A stretch of DNA of 64,000 nucleotides from Variovorax sp. OK212 (GTDB lineage: Bacteria > Pseudomonadota > Gammaproteobacteria > Burkholderiales > Burkholderiaceae_C), in contig NZ_FOLP01000015.1 of assembly GCF_900112425.1 (NCBI RefSeq), forward strand, positions 106,124 through 170,123, in the 5' to 3' direction. The position numbers and the translations under genes were made by a program. Below, one piece after another: positions 45,701-52,172 of the stretch. The notes beneath the pieces are model-generated. The model was not told the origin of the DNA. It saw only the letters and a program-made list of their open reading frames with translations, and ran no database searches. Within the stretch, counting starts at the first letter, position 1. Every line of letters begins with the position of its first letter.

Positions 45701-46613
45701 GGCCGGCCACCCGGTGGCGCGCGGCGGCGACATCACGATGTTCGGCGGCTCCGGTGTGCGCACCGATTTCGGCGGCGACATCGAGATGCTGGCGCCGGGC
45801 GGCAAGATCATCCTGGGCGTGCAGGGCGCGGTGCCGCCGGCCACCTCGGGCGTGATGACGCAGGGGCAGGGCGACATCCGCCTGTTCAGCGAAGGCAGCC
45901 TGCTGCTGGGCCTGTCGCGCATCATGACCACCTTCGGCGGCGACATCTTCGCGTGGTCGGTGAAGGGCGACATCAATGCCGGCCGCGGCTCGAAGACGAC
46001 CGTGCTGTTCACGCCGCCCAAGCTGGTGTACGACAACGTCGGCAACGTCGAGATCTCGCCGCAGGCACCGAGCTCGGGCGCGGGCATTGCCACGCTGGCG
46101 CCCATTGCCGAGGTGCCGCCGGGCGACGTGGACCTGATCGCGCCGCTGGGCACCATCGACGCGGGCGAAGCGGGCATCCGCGTGTCGGGCAACGTGAACG
46201 TGGCGGCGCTGCAGGTGGTGAACGCGGCCAACATCCAGGTGAAGGGCCAGTCGGCGGGGGTGCCGGTGATCGCGTCGGTGAACGTGGGCGCGCTCACCAA
46301 CGCCAGTGCCGCCGCCGCGCAGGCCGCCACCGCGGCGCAGGACGCGGTGCAGCGCGAACGCGCGGCGCAGCGCCAGGCGCTGCCTTCGGTGTTCACGGTG
46401 CGCGTGCTGGGCTTCGGCAACGAGCCAACCGGTGGCAGTGGAGGCGGCAGTGGAGGCGCCGGTGCCGGTGGTGCCGACGACGGCAAGGCCTCGGCCGCGC
46501 CGGCCAGCTACAACCCGCGCAGCGTGATCCGCGTGCTGGGCGGTGGCGGCAGCCTGCCGCCGTCGGCGAGCCGGCAACTGACGGACGAGGAGCGCGCCAA
46601 CCTGCAACGCTGA
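33696..46613 (+). CDS. giant filamentous haemagglutinin family exoprotein 2 (about 4305 aa)
   Basis: ATG 33696 gives an extended N-terminus of about 30 residues before a hydrophobic signal core (SRAVAVALAALGALAPAHTA). The next roughly 200 residues are nearly identical to exoprotein 1, including LKNPSSVPDGLA, LTAGWANAN, LNWETFNVG and NRNGIVFSG, and the last 150 residues match again (PPGDVDLIAPLGTIDAGEAG; QALPSVFTVRVLGFGNE). Between them is a beta-helix-like repeat protein that is collinear but more divergent and about 245 residues shorter overall; for example it lacks the roughly 40-residue segment found in exoprotein 1 at about 19381-19512. I see four Cys: C2227/C2232, aligned with the pair in exoprotein 1, and C3210/C3217. 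PAGTxL-type repeats lie at 42655-43030, with a more divergent segment at 36838-37300. The C-terminus resembles DUF3739. No TpsB gene is present. It is presumably controlled by the ECF/FecR pair upstream. Confidence 0.85.
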   Translation: MVLNPYTTRSRRSTLEPRESAAGGDLRLTPLSRAVAVALAALGALAPAHTAQAAQAFSPAWFASKGAAQAGAVQTGRLPNGMPASSLTNPAQQQQQANEQLQRSIGNLALAAQAIAAQQAVQAAAREAALKNPSSVPDGLADGGLKIDTHSLTAGWANANAPVQSQQADGRTNVAIQQTGDKAILNWETFNVGRNTTVEFRQQADWAALNRVNDPQARPSQIQGQIKADGTVLIANRNGIVFSGSSQTDTRNLVAAAARIGDEQFKARGIHSAKTGDSHAPSFTDAAGAVRVEAGAQLTTRTPASVKQGGGYVLLMGQEVSNAGTVTAPRGQVQMAAGDFFIVRPGQGTAANQASTTRGNEVSPQFVAGSTAGHVLNTGLLQAPEGDITLAGRKVVQDGVALATTTVDTRGTIHLLNSASDKLGSVTVTQRALNAVLLDDRGGRTALDSQRDAAIAESGRQNSLRAATGVFDNLSLLNDRQDLSRIEIVSGGNVLFEGGSTTLATGGQLAVSAGKLAGRSTVADGARLDVSGAVGVRIAMASNNVQINIQGNEQRDAPLNRDTSVLNNANVWIDRRKLVRVAAGVGGYDKERWYTPGGLLEVGGYLGLQGHGIGEWAAQGGSVVFGGGELVTQAGSNINLSGGTLDVQTGAIRQSWLKGKDGRLYEVSNAPANVEYTGLYKGFEDAHKRWGDKTTGYFYNPLIGAQSRLENGYTVGRDAGRLVVSTGAAVLEGDITATAYQGPRQTVKGDAALDGYAQSHNAAAQAAQLVLGSYTTGYNPQAGPLPVGAFRMLAPTFERIVFDDAQPDLGAGLTPDGVLPQARKDVLYINSKRLSGFGLGAITALANESVTVDGGLAVSPGGSIELFATQVAVNADLTARGGAIVAGNAAAPLMRAGLTPVLFPAPSAEKPGEVVIAKDATLDARGLWTNLQLDPGNGLGLPYLDGGRIDVRSAGAVTLAAGTSVDVSSGGAVLVNGKTRGGRGGDVTLGADMTLGQSTTHGLLTVDGDIRGDGVNGGGTLKLISGGGLVVGGQVRGTGGMLNAGERAPFDLILLQDYQVRAGDLLAVDYTYERTQARPGEAVGAAPVFGNAPANAVVLAADWKPPEALAGTGAYTLQAIVNGATRFFDIGRAAAGAIIPTLPAGSTLIGITNTFAFPLGYSVPANVFPNGIPVTPQVLTVAAGQAAPVDFTLASGTQVAAGSVFRQDMATRPNTAIDAAVLQSGFARYDLNGHLGVIVADGARLDVRMPVYRFTDGSNTVATGRDPAAGLALWMPPVWTEDPVKGVLTQRGGASLTLQSTAGSGTASTSTGPIDIRPGTAIDVDPGQAITLLGRDVTVEGKLSAPGGTIAIDRPQTTALATPGLVWIGDRAVLDVAARAATARDIFGRTYGQVADGGTISIGGALDWDTTGEAKAADAFIVIRPGALLDASGTRATLDPSGNAAGRSPAPVTVASNGGSIVLKSNHGLYLDGTLRAAAGGEGAAGGTLALALASPIYEKATTRGDVLRHRELVLAQTQGDSPVAAAQTVAHARRGMLTGTARVGVDRIEAGGFGNLSLLVDGALSFDGNVALDMGQSLRLYSGTYAHGENTAAGSTVSLSAPYVRLAGATRRAAGDAQVMAMAHWDNGPSNQPGDGTFSVLADLIDVRDAAGFGTHAEVNLGIEGYTVDRRGFETVDLTSRGDMRLLKGGVLTAGNIRLTAAQIYPGTGTANTITAGYKRGSGYVPGSVLSIHRYGEGDVALPYSAFGSINLGAETIEQGGIVRAPLGRLTLGTEVDPVTAATNRVTLLPGSITSVSGEGLLMPYGGTVDGLSYLYNGQPVVLKGVGDLDSGVKVNTRHLDAQSGSVLDLSGGGTLVGAGFVSGRGGSVDVLATALANVNPANGFSRAGNAVYAIVPGSAASHAPVAPDAGFGTPGIGQQITVPAGVPGLPAGTYTLMPSSYSLLPGAFRVEIGAADRIGLAGVTSVGNGSYVAGGHLGVANTSIREALPNQVVITPGDKVRSYSSYNETGYNAFVLADAARRGFLRAALTSDAKTLDIMLSRPSAEDADRTALKFDGELRLGAQPASAGFGGTVSVRNLGEVLAAGRAADETLAGASVHDSELNKLGGSRLVLNGTLGPTYGQRGRIVEIVSAGSLIVRSGASLSAGELILAGAPSPIADGRITVEEGASLSTIGRGAASYGSNDGYVFVGTGVVALSNGWFNLLLAQPAVGQGSGTVAIDIGSCVSAACNAATRLVSGGTLAIATGGALTLADNVSYGTRNLSLALAAVNLGEDAGIAAARAAGQLPSGLVLNQAKLDQLLAGNTATGAPALETLTLNARDAVNTYGAVKLDASSLDRLVLGTPAIYGYGAAGDVVAIRAGEFVWTGAEGAPGAAVAGLPGGGTLDIAARSIVLGHGPYAQADGTQTDARLALGFAEVKLTASERVTSNGGSTLSVYQRQGAYTPGEGYAYEGGNLVITSPLLTGQAGSKNVITAGGAITVAAPAGGSTATGDALGATLELRGKSVGLEGSIVLPSGRLVLAATDGIVLGAASRIDLSGRKVSLFDVDKYSWGGDFVLTSAAGSITQAAGSVIDVSARFNRGGTVEATALGAALGADAGRVELLGAIRGSSSGTYDAGGTVVPYDAGELTVRAQTLGDFADLNRRLNEGGVFGARRFQVKQGDLVVGDGVKAREVSIAVDGGNLRVDGRIDASGFQVGTIRLAAKGDLTIDGTLDAHATGLRVDSYGKIIDSPNRAVVDLTSSEGMLTLGGGARIDLRAGTGVAVGAGRGQNDGRSRGTLDLNAPRIGTDDVAVTVNGTPSIQGAKTIAVNAFRSYDDAPLADLPDVSGYRPQLITQGMLDRIDGDSQAFINAALGNTALSSRLAGLGGYHLRPGVEIVSDRVNNPHGDLTIDGDLDLSGHRYGPGADRSDPARRGYGEPGRLVIRAAGGLNVHGSINDGFAPPPATLDDNGWVLTEGGRAAFGGDIVVPIDNVVLDTGTVFAAGSTLNYSVNVAAMTLPAGTVLPVDAVLTGTLNLSAGTVVAANIYNADGSVAYAAGTVLRTATALGAGMRLGAGTALRAPVGVGALTWPKGVALPVGMTTTGQTVLARGSLIPSTTTIELPGDQPIDLRPSVNGVQGRNWAVAPMLGEGATSWDVQLVAGADLGSADRRALNPASTAAIRLGDTHAVRDYIIGRNTVITWGPTANEMGDYVEGDEVPASEMWVCVFDPSYCVETSGPPSVTGSQLAAPAFSVLRTGTGDLEMLAAGDIRMDSLYGVYTAGSATAVDAAYNRPRGKDASGSPIGPQSELLDYGAALATYRAWYPDQGGNVLISAGGNLVGDLAGNELSSVLPGNWLWRQGSGTAAIDQAIPTSWWINFGAYTATTERSNRKAPDLTGFTGIGTLGGGDVRIRVGGEAGTIGLRSGQSSGANPTDRSEGLVVAVAGTGRVGADGTLTLTGGGDIDMRVAGALNPNRNLSTGSEKLALTGAVANLRGATEVSAASIGSLGLQYLSGTFKFSDPVDARGIDPFSASYANARGGINLVPGDTAIYLQTRGDLVLGGASDPGRSGTPNSSAFSVGGQAPGSGGQGWFSLWTDRSAINLTSAGGHLTPTMAAGDNSQLRTTSRDAWIVYPSIFRAAALTGSLYYGYAALPLAVGNPDMISYGLTLAPSATGALEMLAGGSIFAGQYSVGMSGMGTPLPTPFNPAFAGQAHGAGKVLVTNVASDGPAISGPVDQPTLIPTLFAFGPNTAAVPLDRAGDAPPVRFYAAGGDIIGLKTGEVIARGENTWYNAAAPVRVMAGRDIVNTGVAPGGSTVSSQELGGRLRGNLIVHGNATDVSVVSAGRDILYANFDIAGPGTLEVSAGRNLLQEDRGGITSIGPIVAGDTRPGASVALMAGVGASALDMSAIRTRYLDPANRAEAGASLASQPGKAVKTYEAELGAWLKARYGFSGTTAQALATFDALAPEQQRIFLREVYYAELREGGREYTNPDSSRSGSYLRGREMIATLFPDRDAAGHPVARGGDITMFGGSGVRTDFGGDIEMLAPGGKIILGVQGAVPPATSGVMTQGQGDIRLFSEGSLLLGLSRIMTTFGGDIFAWSVKGDINAGRGSKTTVLFTPPKLVYDNVGNVEISPQAPSSGAGIATLAPIAEVPPGDVDLIAPLGTIDAGEAGIRVSGNVNVAALQVVNAANIQVKGQSAGVPVIASVNVGALTNASAAAAQAATAAQDAVQRERAAQRQALPSVFTVRVLGFGNEPTGGSGGGSGGAGAGGADDGKASAAPASYNPRSVIRVLGGGGSLPPSASRQLTDEERANLQR

Positions 46614-46736
46614 CCCGCGCCCGGCGCCCCGGCCGGAGGGCGCATCCGTTCGTTCTTCCCCTGTCCCAAGGCCCGGCCTTGTCCGCCGCCGGCGATGCCG
46701 GCAGGCGGGCCTGCCGGGCGTTCAGCGAAAACAACC

Positions 46737-47426
<690 letters not shown>

Positions 47427-47502
47427 TGCGAGCCCGAGCCCCGCGCGCGCGCGGCTGTCACGCATCCTGTTGCATAGTCATCCAGGAAGTGGAGGGAGTC
47501 AG

Positions 47503-48168
47503 ATGATGAAGTGGATGTCACCCTTGCGGGTCACCATGCAGGAGCTCGATGCGAAGCTCTCGAAGATCGTCGAGCGGGCACGCGACGAACCGGTGGCGGT
47601 CAACCGCTACGGCTCGCCCTGGGTCTGGATCGTGAGCCACCAGGCCTGGGTGCAGGCCGACAACCTGCGCGCGCTGGTGCCGCAGAGCCACCCGCTGGTG
47701 CCGCTGCGCGACGTGGTGGAAGACGCGCTGCGCTACGAACGCGAACTGCTGGCCGACCTGGAGCGCCAGCACGGCATCACCACGCGCGCATCGACCTTGT
47801 TCAAGTGCCTGATGCTGCAGATCATCTACTCGCTGGAAGACGGCGAGAAGGTGCACGAGAGCCTGGCCTACAACATGCTGTTCCGCTGGTTCGTGGGCTT
47901 CGAGAAGTTCGCCGACGAGCTGCCGGCGCGCGCCGAATTCACGCGCGAGCTGGACCTGGTGGGCAGCGACGCGCGCGCGGTGCGCGTCATCACGCGCTGC
48001 CTGTCGCATTCGCTGCTGCCGGAATCGGGCGAGGGCGATTTCCGCGTCAACCGCGGGCTGCTGCATGCGCTGTCGGCGTGGGCTTGCGCGGCGCCGGGTT
48101 CCGTGGCCGGGGTGGTGCCCGGCGTGGTGCCGCCGCATGCCGCGTTGCCGCATGCGGCGATGCGCTAG
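47503..48168 (+). CDS. Phd/YefM-like N-terminus joined to an IS5-type transposase N-terminal domain (DUF772)
   Basis: GGAGGGAG (47491-47498) sits before ATG 47503 and 47506. In the 221-residue product, residues about 1-58 resemble a Phd/YefM antitoxin (PLRVTMQELDAKLSKIVERA, then DEPVAVNRYGSPWVWIVSHQ). Residues about 92-160 resemble the DUF772 N-terminal domain of IS5/IS1182-type transposases (TLFKCLMLQIIYSLEDGEKV, then LAYNMLFRWFVGFEKFADEL). The DDE catalytic domain is absent and the end is a low-complexity Ala/Pro/Val tail. No toxin gene or inverted repeats are seen. It is probably a domesticated DNA-binding protein or a remnant, not an active transposase. It lies between module 2 and T2SS block 2, its stop 1 bp from the convergent gspC stop. 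Confidence 0.6.
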   Translation: MMKWMSPLRVTMQELDAKLSKIVERARDEPVAVNRYGSPWVWIVSHQAWVQADNLRALVPQSHPLVPLRDVVEDALRYERELLADLERQHGITTRASTLFKCLMLQIIYSLEDGEKVHESLAYNMLFRWFVGFEKFADELPARAEFTRELDLVGSDARAVRVITRCLSHSLLPESGEGDFRVNRGLLHALSAWACAAPGSVAGVVPGVVPPHAALPHAAMR

Positions 48169-48169
48169 C

Positions 48170-48604
48170 TCAGCGCACGGCCCTTGCGATGCCCGGCGTC
48201 GCGGGCTGCGGCAGCACCGGCGCGGCGATGCGCTCGACCACGCCGGCCTTGTCGATGCGCACCGCGTCGGCCTCGACGGCTTGCAGCGTGACCGAGCGGG
48301 CCAGCGTGTCGCCGACCCGGTAGGCGCGCGCGGCCGCGTCGTTGACCGAGAGCACGGCGACGCCCTGTGCCTCGCCCTTGATCAGCCCCTTGACCACGAC
48401 GTTCGCCCGCAGTTCGCCGGGGCCGAACCACGCGCCGAGCGCCTCGGCCGCGGGGTCGGCGCGCGTCTCGCGCGCCTGCGCGGAAGGCACCGCCGGCGCG
48501 GGCGGCTGCAGCAGGCGCGCCCACGCCACCACGCCCGCGATGCACAGCGCCAGGCCCAGTGCATGAACGATGTATCGGGCGGCGGGTTTCACGGGAGCGG
48601 TCAT
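48170..48604 (-). CDS. gspC: T2SS inner-membrane protein GspC (short form, HR domain only)
   Basis: The 144-residue product has one membrane segment (about 11-32, YIVHALGLALCIAGVVAWAR), a short linker, and an HR domain (about 54-130) with LGAWFG, NVVVKGLIKGEAQGVAVLSV, ARAYRVGDTL and a final VVERIAAP strand. This is the region of GspC that contacts the N0 domain of the secretin. The PDZ or coiled-coil end of longer GspC proteins is missing, giving a short form. It is divergent from gspH with 120 bp between them, so the two directions probably share a control region. It completes the T2SS set whose other block lies about 19 kb upstream. Confidence 0.8.
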   Translation of the reverse strand: MTAPVKPAARYIVHALGLALCIAGVVAWARLLQPPAPAVPSAQARETRADPAAEALGAWFGPGELRANVVVKGLIKGEAQGVAVLSVNDAAARAYRVGDTLARSVTLQAVEADAVRIDKAGVVERIAAPVLPQPATPGIARAVR

Positions 48605-48724
48605 GCGGGCGTCCTTGGCGGTCTGCGGGCTTCGTGTCTATCACAGGGGCGTTGGCGTTTCGTGTCAGTGCGTTCATCGGCCCATCACACGGAGTGCCTA
48701 GCATCGCCGCGAAGGAGGGCGCGC
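48605..48724. promoter_or_regulatory. divergent gspC/gspH promoter region with direct repeat
   Basis: TTCGTGTC occurs at 48631-48638 and again at 48659-48666, 28 bp apart. CTAGCATCGC at about 48699-48708 contains TAGCAT as a possible -10 for gspH, and the same ten bases lie before STN gene 1 (4172-4181). AAGGAGGG (48712-48719) is the gspH ribosome-binding site. Confidence 0.5.
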
Positions 48725-49219
48725 ATGCCATCACGGACACGGCCGAAGAACGAAGGCGGCTTCTCGCTGATCGAGTTGATGGTCGTGATGGTCATCGTGG
48801 GCATCGCCACCGCGGCGATCAGCCTGGGCATCGCGCCCGATCCCGCGCAGGCACTGCGGCGCGACGCGCAGGAGCTGGTGCGGCGCATGGCGGTCGCGCA
48901 GAACGAGGTGCGCGTGGACGGTCGCGTGATCGCCTGGGAGGCCGACGCGGACGGCTACCGGTTCGCGCGCGGCACCTGGAGCGACGTGCCGGGCAGCGCG
49001 ATTGCGGTGGTGTCGACCGCGGGCGTGCTCGACACCTTCGAGCGGGACGACGAGCTGCGCCCGCGCCGCTGGTCCGGCGGCGCGGTCGAGGTGACGCCCG
49101 CACGCCCGGTGCTGCTGACCTCCGAGCCGATCGGCGCGGAATGGCGGCTCACGCTGAGGCGCGGCGGCGCCACCGTGAGCGTGCTGCGCGACGCCGCGGG
49201 CGGCTACGAGCTTCGCTAG
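48725..49219 (+). CDS. gspH: T2SS minor pseudopilin GspH
   Basis: ATG 48725 follows a strong AAGGAGGG site. The 164-residue product has the prepilin leader NEGG/FSLIELMVVMVIVGIATAAI cut after Gly12, with Glu17 at +5, then the GspH pattern: ELVRRMAVAQNEVRVDGRVI, GYRFARG, and a C-terminal beta domain ending in LRRGGATVSVLRDA. GspH sits near the pseudopilus tip. It is the first of three tightly packed pseudopilin genes (2-bp gap to gspI). Confidence 0.9.
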   Translation: MPSRTRPKNEGGFSLIELMVVMVIVGIATAAISLGIAPDPAQALRRDAQELVRRMAVAQNEVRVDGRVIAWEADADGYRFARGTWSDVPGSAIAVVSTAGVLDTFERDDELRPRRWSGGAVEVTPARPVLLTSEPIGAEWRLTLRRGGATVSVLRDAAGGYELR

Positions 49220-49221
49220 CC

Positions 49222-49629
49222 ATGCGCCGGCCTTCCTTGCGCGGTGCCCGGGGGTTCACGCTGATCGAGGTGCTGATGGCGCTCGCCATCGTGAGCATCG
49301 CGCTGGCGGCGATCGTGCGCGCGTCGAGCCTGACCATCACCAACCTCGGCCTGCTGCAGCAGCAGTCGCTGGCCATGCTCTCGGCCGAGAACCGGCTTGC
49401 GGAACTGCGGATCGGCCCGCCCCCGGCCACGCCCGGCGTGGTGCGCAGCGCCTGCCCGCAAGGCGGCATGCCGCTGGTCTGCCGCACCGAGATCGGCGTG
49501 GCCGCGCAGGGGCTGCGCACGGTCACGGTCGACGTGTATGGGGCCGAGGGGGCCGAGGCGGGCGAGGGGGGCAAGGGGAGCGAGCGGCGCCTGGCGTCGC
49601 TGCACACGCGCGTGCAGGAGGGCCGCTAG
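49222..49629 (+). CDS. gspI: T2SS minor pseudopilin GspI
   Basis: The 135-residue product has leader GARG/FTLIEVLMALAIVSIALAA cut after Gly11 with Glu16 at +5. GspI blocks follow: LAMLSAENRLAELRIG and a two-Cys segment (SACPQGGMPLVCR) that may form a disulfide. A Gly/Glu/Ala-rich loop (GAEGAEAGEGGKGS) before the last strand is unusual and looks like a short expansion. GspI nucleates the tip complex with GspJ and GspK. The next start follows directly after its stop. Confidence 0.9.
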   Translation: MRRPSLRGARGFTLIEVLMALAIVSIALAAIVRASSLTITNLGLLQQQSLAMLSAENRLAELRIGPPPATPGVVRSACPQGGMPLVCRTEIGVAAQGLRTVTVDVYGAEGAEAGEGGKGSERRLASLHTRVQEGR

Positions 49630-50277
49630 ATGCGGCGGCGAACATCGTCGGGCTTCACGCTGATCGAGGTGATGATCGCGATCGGGCTCATGGCGGTGCT
49701 GAGCCTCATGGCGTGGCGCGGCCTGGACGGCGTGAGCCGCGCCAACCACATGCTGGAGGAGCGCACCGACCGCATCGCGCGGCTGATGCGCGCGCTCGAT
49801 CAACTGGAGCGCGACGTGGCCTTGCGGGCCACCACCGAGATCGTGGCTCGGCGGGCCCCCACCGAGATGCCCGCGCGGCCGGCCGAACTGCTGCCGCCCG
49901 CGCTGCAGGTCCGCCGCCAGACCGAACTGCCGCTGTTCCTGGAGATCGTTCGCGCGGCGCCGGCCGCGCCGGGCCAATGGCAGCGCGTGCAATGGTGGCA
50001 CCGCGGCGGCGCGCTGTACCGCGCGGCCGGCGCGGCCTCGGCGAGCTTTCCGTTGCCGGTGCCGCCGGCCGGCGCGGGCGTCGTGGTGCTGGAGGACGTG
50101 ACCGCGTTCGAGTTGCGGGCCTGGGAACCAGGCGAAGGCCAGGGGCAGGGCTGGCGCCATCTTCCGGCGGTGGCGCCTGCGCAGGGCCAGGCCACGGGGC
50201 TCGAGTTGTCGCTCTCGGTCCGTGGCATCGCGGACAGCGCCCCGCAGCGCTTCAGGCGGGTCTTCGTGCTCGAGTGA
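49630..50277 (+). CDS. gspJ: T2SS minor pseudopilin GspJ
   Basis: The 215-residue product has a very short leader (MRRRTSSG/FTLIEVMIAIGL, cut after Gly8, Glu13 at +5), the GspJ block MAWRGLDGVSRA with RLMRALDQLERDV, and later LPLFLEIVR, WHRGGALYR and a final RRVFVLE strand. It joins gspH and gspI as a pseudopilin operon. Its end faces the convergent dctM gene across 27 bp that contain a GC-rich inverted repeat of uncertain role. Confidence 0.9.
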   Translation: MRRRTSSGFTLIEVMIAIGLMAVLSLMAWRGLDGVSRANHMLEERTDRIARLMRALDQLERDVALRATTEIVARRAPTEMPARPAELLPPALQVRRQTELPLFLEIVRAAPAAPGQWQRVQWWHRGGALYRAAGAASASFPLPVPPAGAGVVVLEDVTAFELRAWEPGEGQGQGWRHLPAVAPAQGQATGLELSLSVRGIADSAPQRFRRVFVLE

Positions 50278-50304
50278 GCCGCGCTCCTCGGTCCCCGGGG
50301 CCGG

Positions 50305-51582
50305 CTACTTGGCGTACACCAGGTCCCGCAGCGCCAGCGACACCCACGGCACGTAGGTGATCACCATCAGGCACGCCAGGATCACCAGCACGAAAGGCAC
50401 CAGGTGCTTCACGATGCGGTCCAGCGAGATGCGCGCCACCGTGCAGGCCGCGAACAGGTTCACGCCGAAGGGCGGCGTGATCATGCCCAGCGCCAGGTTC
50501 ACGACCATGATCAGCCCGAAGTGCACCGGGTCGATGCCGAAGTGCACCGCCACCGGCGCCAGGATCGGCGCGAGCACGATGATGGCCGCGCTGGTCTCGA
50601 TGAACATGCCGATCACGAACAGCGCCGCGTTCACGCCCAGCAGGAACATCGCCGGCGACTTCAGCACCTCCTGCAGCCAGTGGCCGATGGCGTCGGGCAC
50701 GCCCGCGCGCGTGATCAGGAACGCGAACAGTCCCGCGTTGGCGATGACGAACATGATCACCGCCGACGACAGCACCGACTTGCGCAGGATCGCGAACAGG
50801 TCCTGCGGCTTGATCTCGCGGTAGATCACCATGCCCACCACCAGCGCATAGAACACGGCCACCGCGGAGGCTTCGGTCGGCGTGAAGATGCCGCCGTAGA
50901 TGCCGCCCAGGATGATCACCGGCATCAGCAGCGCCCAGCCGGCCTGCCGCAGCGCGCGGCCGAAGGGCATGCGGCCTTCGCCGTCGGTCTTGCCCCAGCC
51001 CTTCCACTTGCAGTAGACCCACACGAACAGCATCAGCGCCAGGCTGATCAGGATGCCGGGGCCGAAGCCCGCGATGAACAGCTCGCCGATGGACACCTCG
51101 GCGCTCACGCCGTAGAGAATCATCGGGATCGACGGCGGAATGATCACGCCCAGCTCCGCGCTGGTGGCCTGCAGCGCCGCCGCGTACGAGGTGGGGTAGC
51201 CGTGCTTGATGAGCGCCGGGATCAGGATGGCGCCGATGGCGAAGGTGGTGGCCACCGACGAGCCCGACACCGCCGCGAAGATCATGCAGGTGAGCACGCA
51301 GGTCATCGGCAGGCCGCCCTGCACGCCGCCCACGATGCTCTTGGCGAACTCCACCAGCCGGCGCGAGATGCCGCCGGTTTCCATCAGGTTGCCGGCCAGG
51401 ATGAAGAACGGAATGGCGGCCAGCGGAAACTTGTTGATCGAGTTGAACATCTCCTTGGCGGAGATGAGCATGTTGGCATTGGTGACCTGGATGCCCAGGA
51501 TGGATGCCAGGCCGATCGACACGGCCACGGAAACCGACAGTGCGAAGCACAGCACCATCGTTGCGATCATGGTGGTGGTCAT
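50305..51582 (-). CDS. dctM: TRAP transporter large membrane subunit DctM
   Basis: The 425-residue product has about twelve membrane segments and DctM-family blocks: FPLAAIPFFILAGNLMETGG, AAVSGSSVATTFAIG, PTSYAAALQATSAELGVIIP PSIPMILYG (split here by a space), TPTEASAVAVFYAL and NLALGMITPPFGVNLFAAC. The start overlaps the dctQ stop (ATGA). It forms the sodium-coupled transport channel of a tripartite TRAP system with DctQ and the binding protein DctP. Confidence 0.95.
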   Translation of the reverse strand: MTTTMIATMVLCFALSVSVAVSIGLASILGIQVTNANMLISAKEMFNSINKFPLAAIPFFILAGNLMETGGISRRLVEFAKSIVGGVQGGLPMTCVLTCMIFAAVSGSSVATTFAIGAILIPALIKHGYPTSYAAALQATSAELGVIIPPSIPMILYGVSAEVSIGELFIAGFGPGILISLALMLFVWVYCKWKGWGKTDGEGRMPFGRALRQAGWALLMPVIILGGIYGGIFTPTEASAVAVFYALVVGMVIYREIKPQDLFAILRKSVLSSAVIMFVIANAGLFAFLITRAGVPDAIGHWLQEVLKSPAMFLLGVNAALFVIGMFIETSAAIIVLAPILAPVAVHFGIDPVHFGLIMVVNLALGMITPPFGVNLFAACTVARISLDRIVKHLVPFVLVILACLMVITYVPWVSLALRDLVYAK

Positions 51583-52073
51583 TGCGCGGTCTCCAGCTCC
51601 AGGCGCTTGGGATCGAGGTAGTTGCCCACGATGCCGAAGAGCGAGAACACCGCGCCCACGGGCAGGGCCATGTAGGCCCAGATCATCGAGAAGCTCTCCA
51701 GGCCGGCCATGCTCTGCACGCTGCCGCGAATCGCGTAGTCCCAGCCCCACCGCAGCACGACCAGCATCAGCGCGAGCGCGGCCACGCTCACCACCGCGTC
51801 GAGCACGCGGCGCATGCGCGGCGAGCTCCAGCGGTACAGCACGTCCACGCTGACCATCGCGCCCTGGCGAAAGGCCATGGGGATGCCGAGGAACACCATC
51901 CAGATCAGGCTCACGCGGATCAGGATTTCGCTCCACTCGGCGGGCTGCTCCAGCACGAAGCGGGTGATGATCTGGAACATGCCGAGGGAGGATGCGATCA
52001 CCAGCATCACACAGGCCAGGATCATGGACACCAGGGTGGTCCACCTCTCCAGGCCGAGGAACTTGCTTTTCAT
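51579..52073 (-). CDS. dctQ: TRAP transporter small membrane subunit DctQ
   Basis: The 164-residue product has four membrane segments and the DctQ core EWSEILIRVSLIWMVFLG with FRQGAMVSVDVLYRW, typical of the family. It overlaps dctM by 4 bp and lies about 100 bp downstream of dctP, with a hairpin between them. It acts as the membrane partner and docking element for DctM. Confidence 0.93.
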   Translation of the reverse strand: MKSKFLGLERWTTLVSMILACVMLVIASSLGMFQIITRFVLEQPAEWSEILIRVSLIWMVFLGIPMAFRQGAMVSVDVLYRWSSPRMRRVLDAVVSVAALALMLVVLRWGWDYAIRGSVQSMAGLESFSMIWAYMALPVGAVFSLFGIVGNYLDPKRLELETAQ

Positions 52074-52108
52074 CTGAAAGTGCTCTGACGGAAATTCAAA
52101 AACAGGAA

Positions 52109-52137
52109 CGCCCGCCGGGCCTCATGCCTGGCGGGCG
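52109..52137 (-). terminator. attenuator-like hairpin between dctP and dctQ
   Basis: A 12-bp stem with one G-T pair (52109-52120 with 52126-52137, loop 52121-52125) is followed on the minus strand by TTTTT about six bases later. Its place just after the binding-protein gene suggests partial termination, so that dctP is made in excess over the membrane subunits, as is common in binding-protein operons. Confidence 0.6.
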
Positions 52138-52172
52138 CGATCTTCAGGGCTGCGCCGATGGCGCGCCGGTGC

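Noticed and set aside
38442..46607. Minus-strand ORF of 2721 codons (and another at 33345-37592) opposite exoprotein 2
   Set aside because: Same low-complexity composition as other antisense shadows; no similarity to known proteins and no start signals.
47503..48168. A complete toxin-antitoxin locus or active insertion sequence
   Set aside because: Only a Phd-like N-terminus is present, with no toxin gene. There is no DDE catalytic region, terminal inverted repeat or target duplication that I can see.
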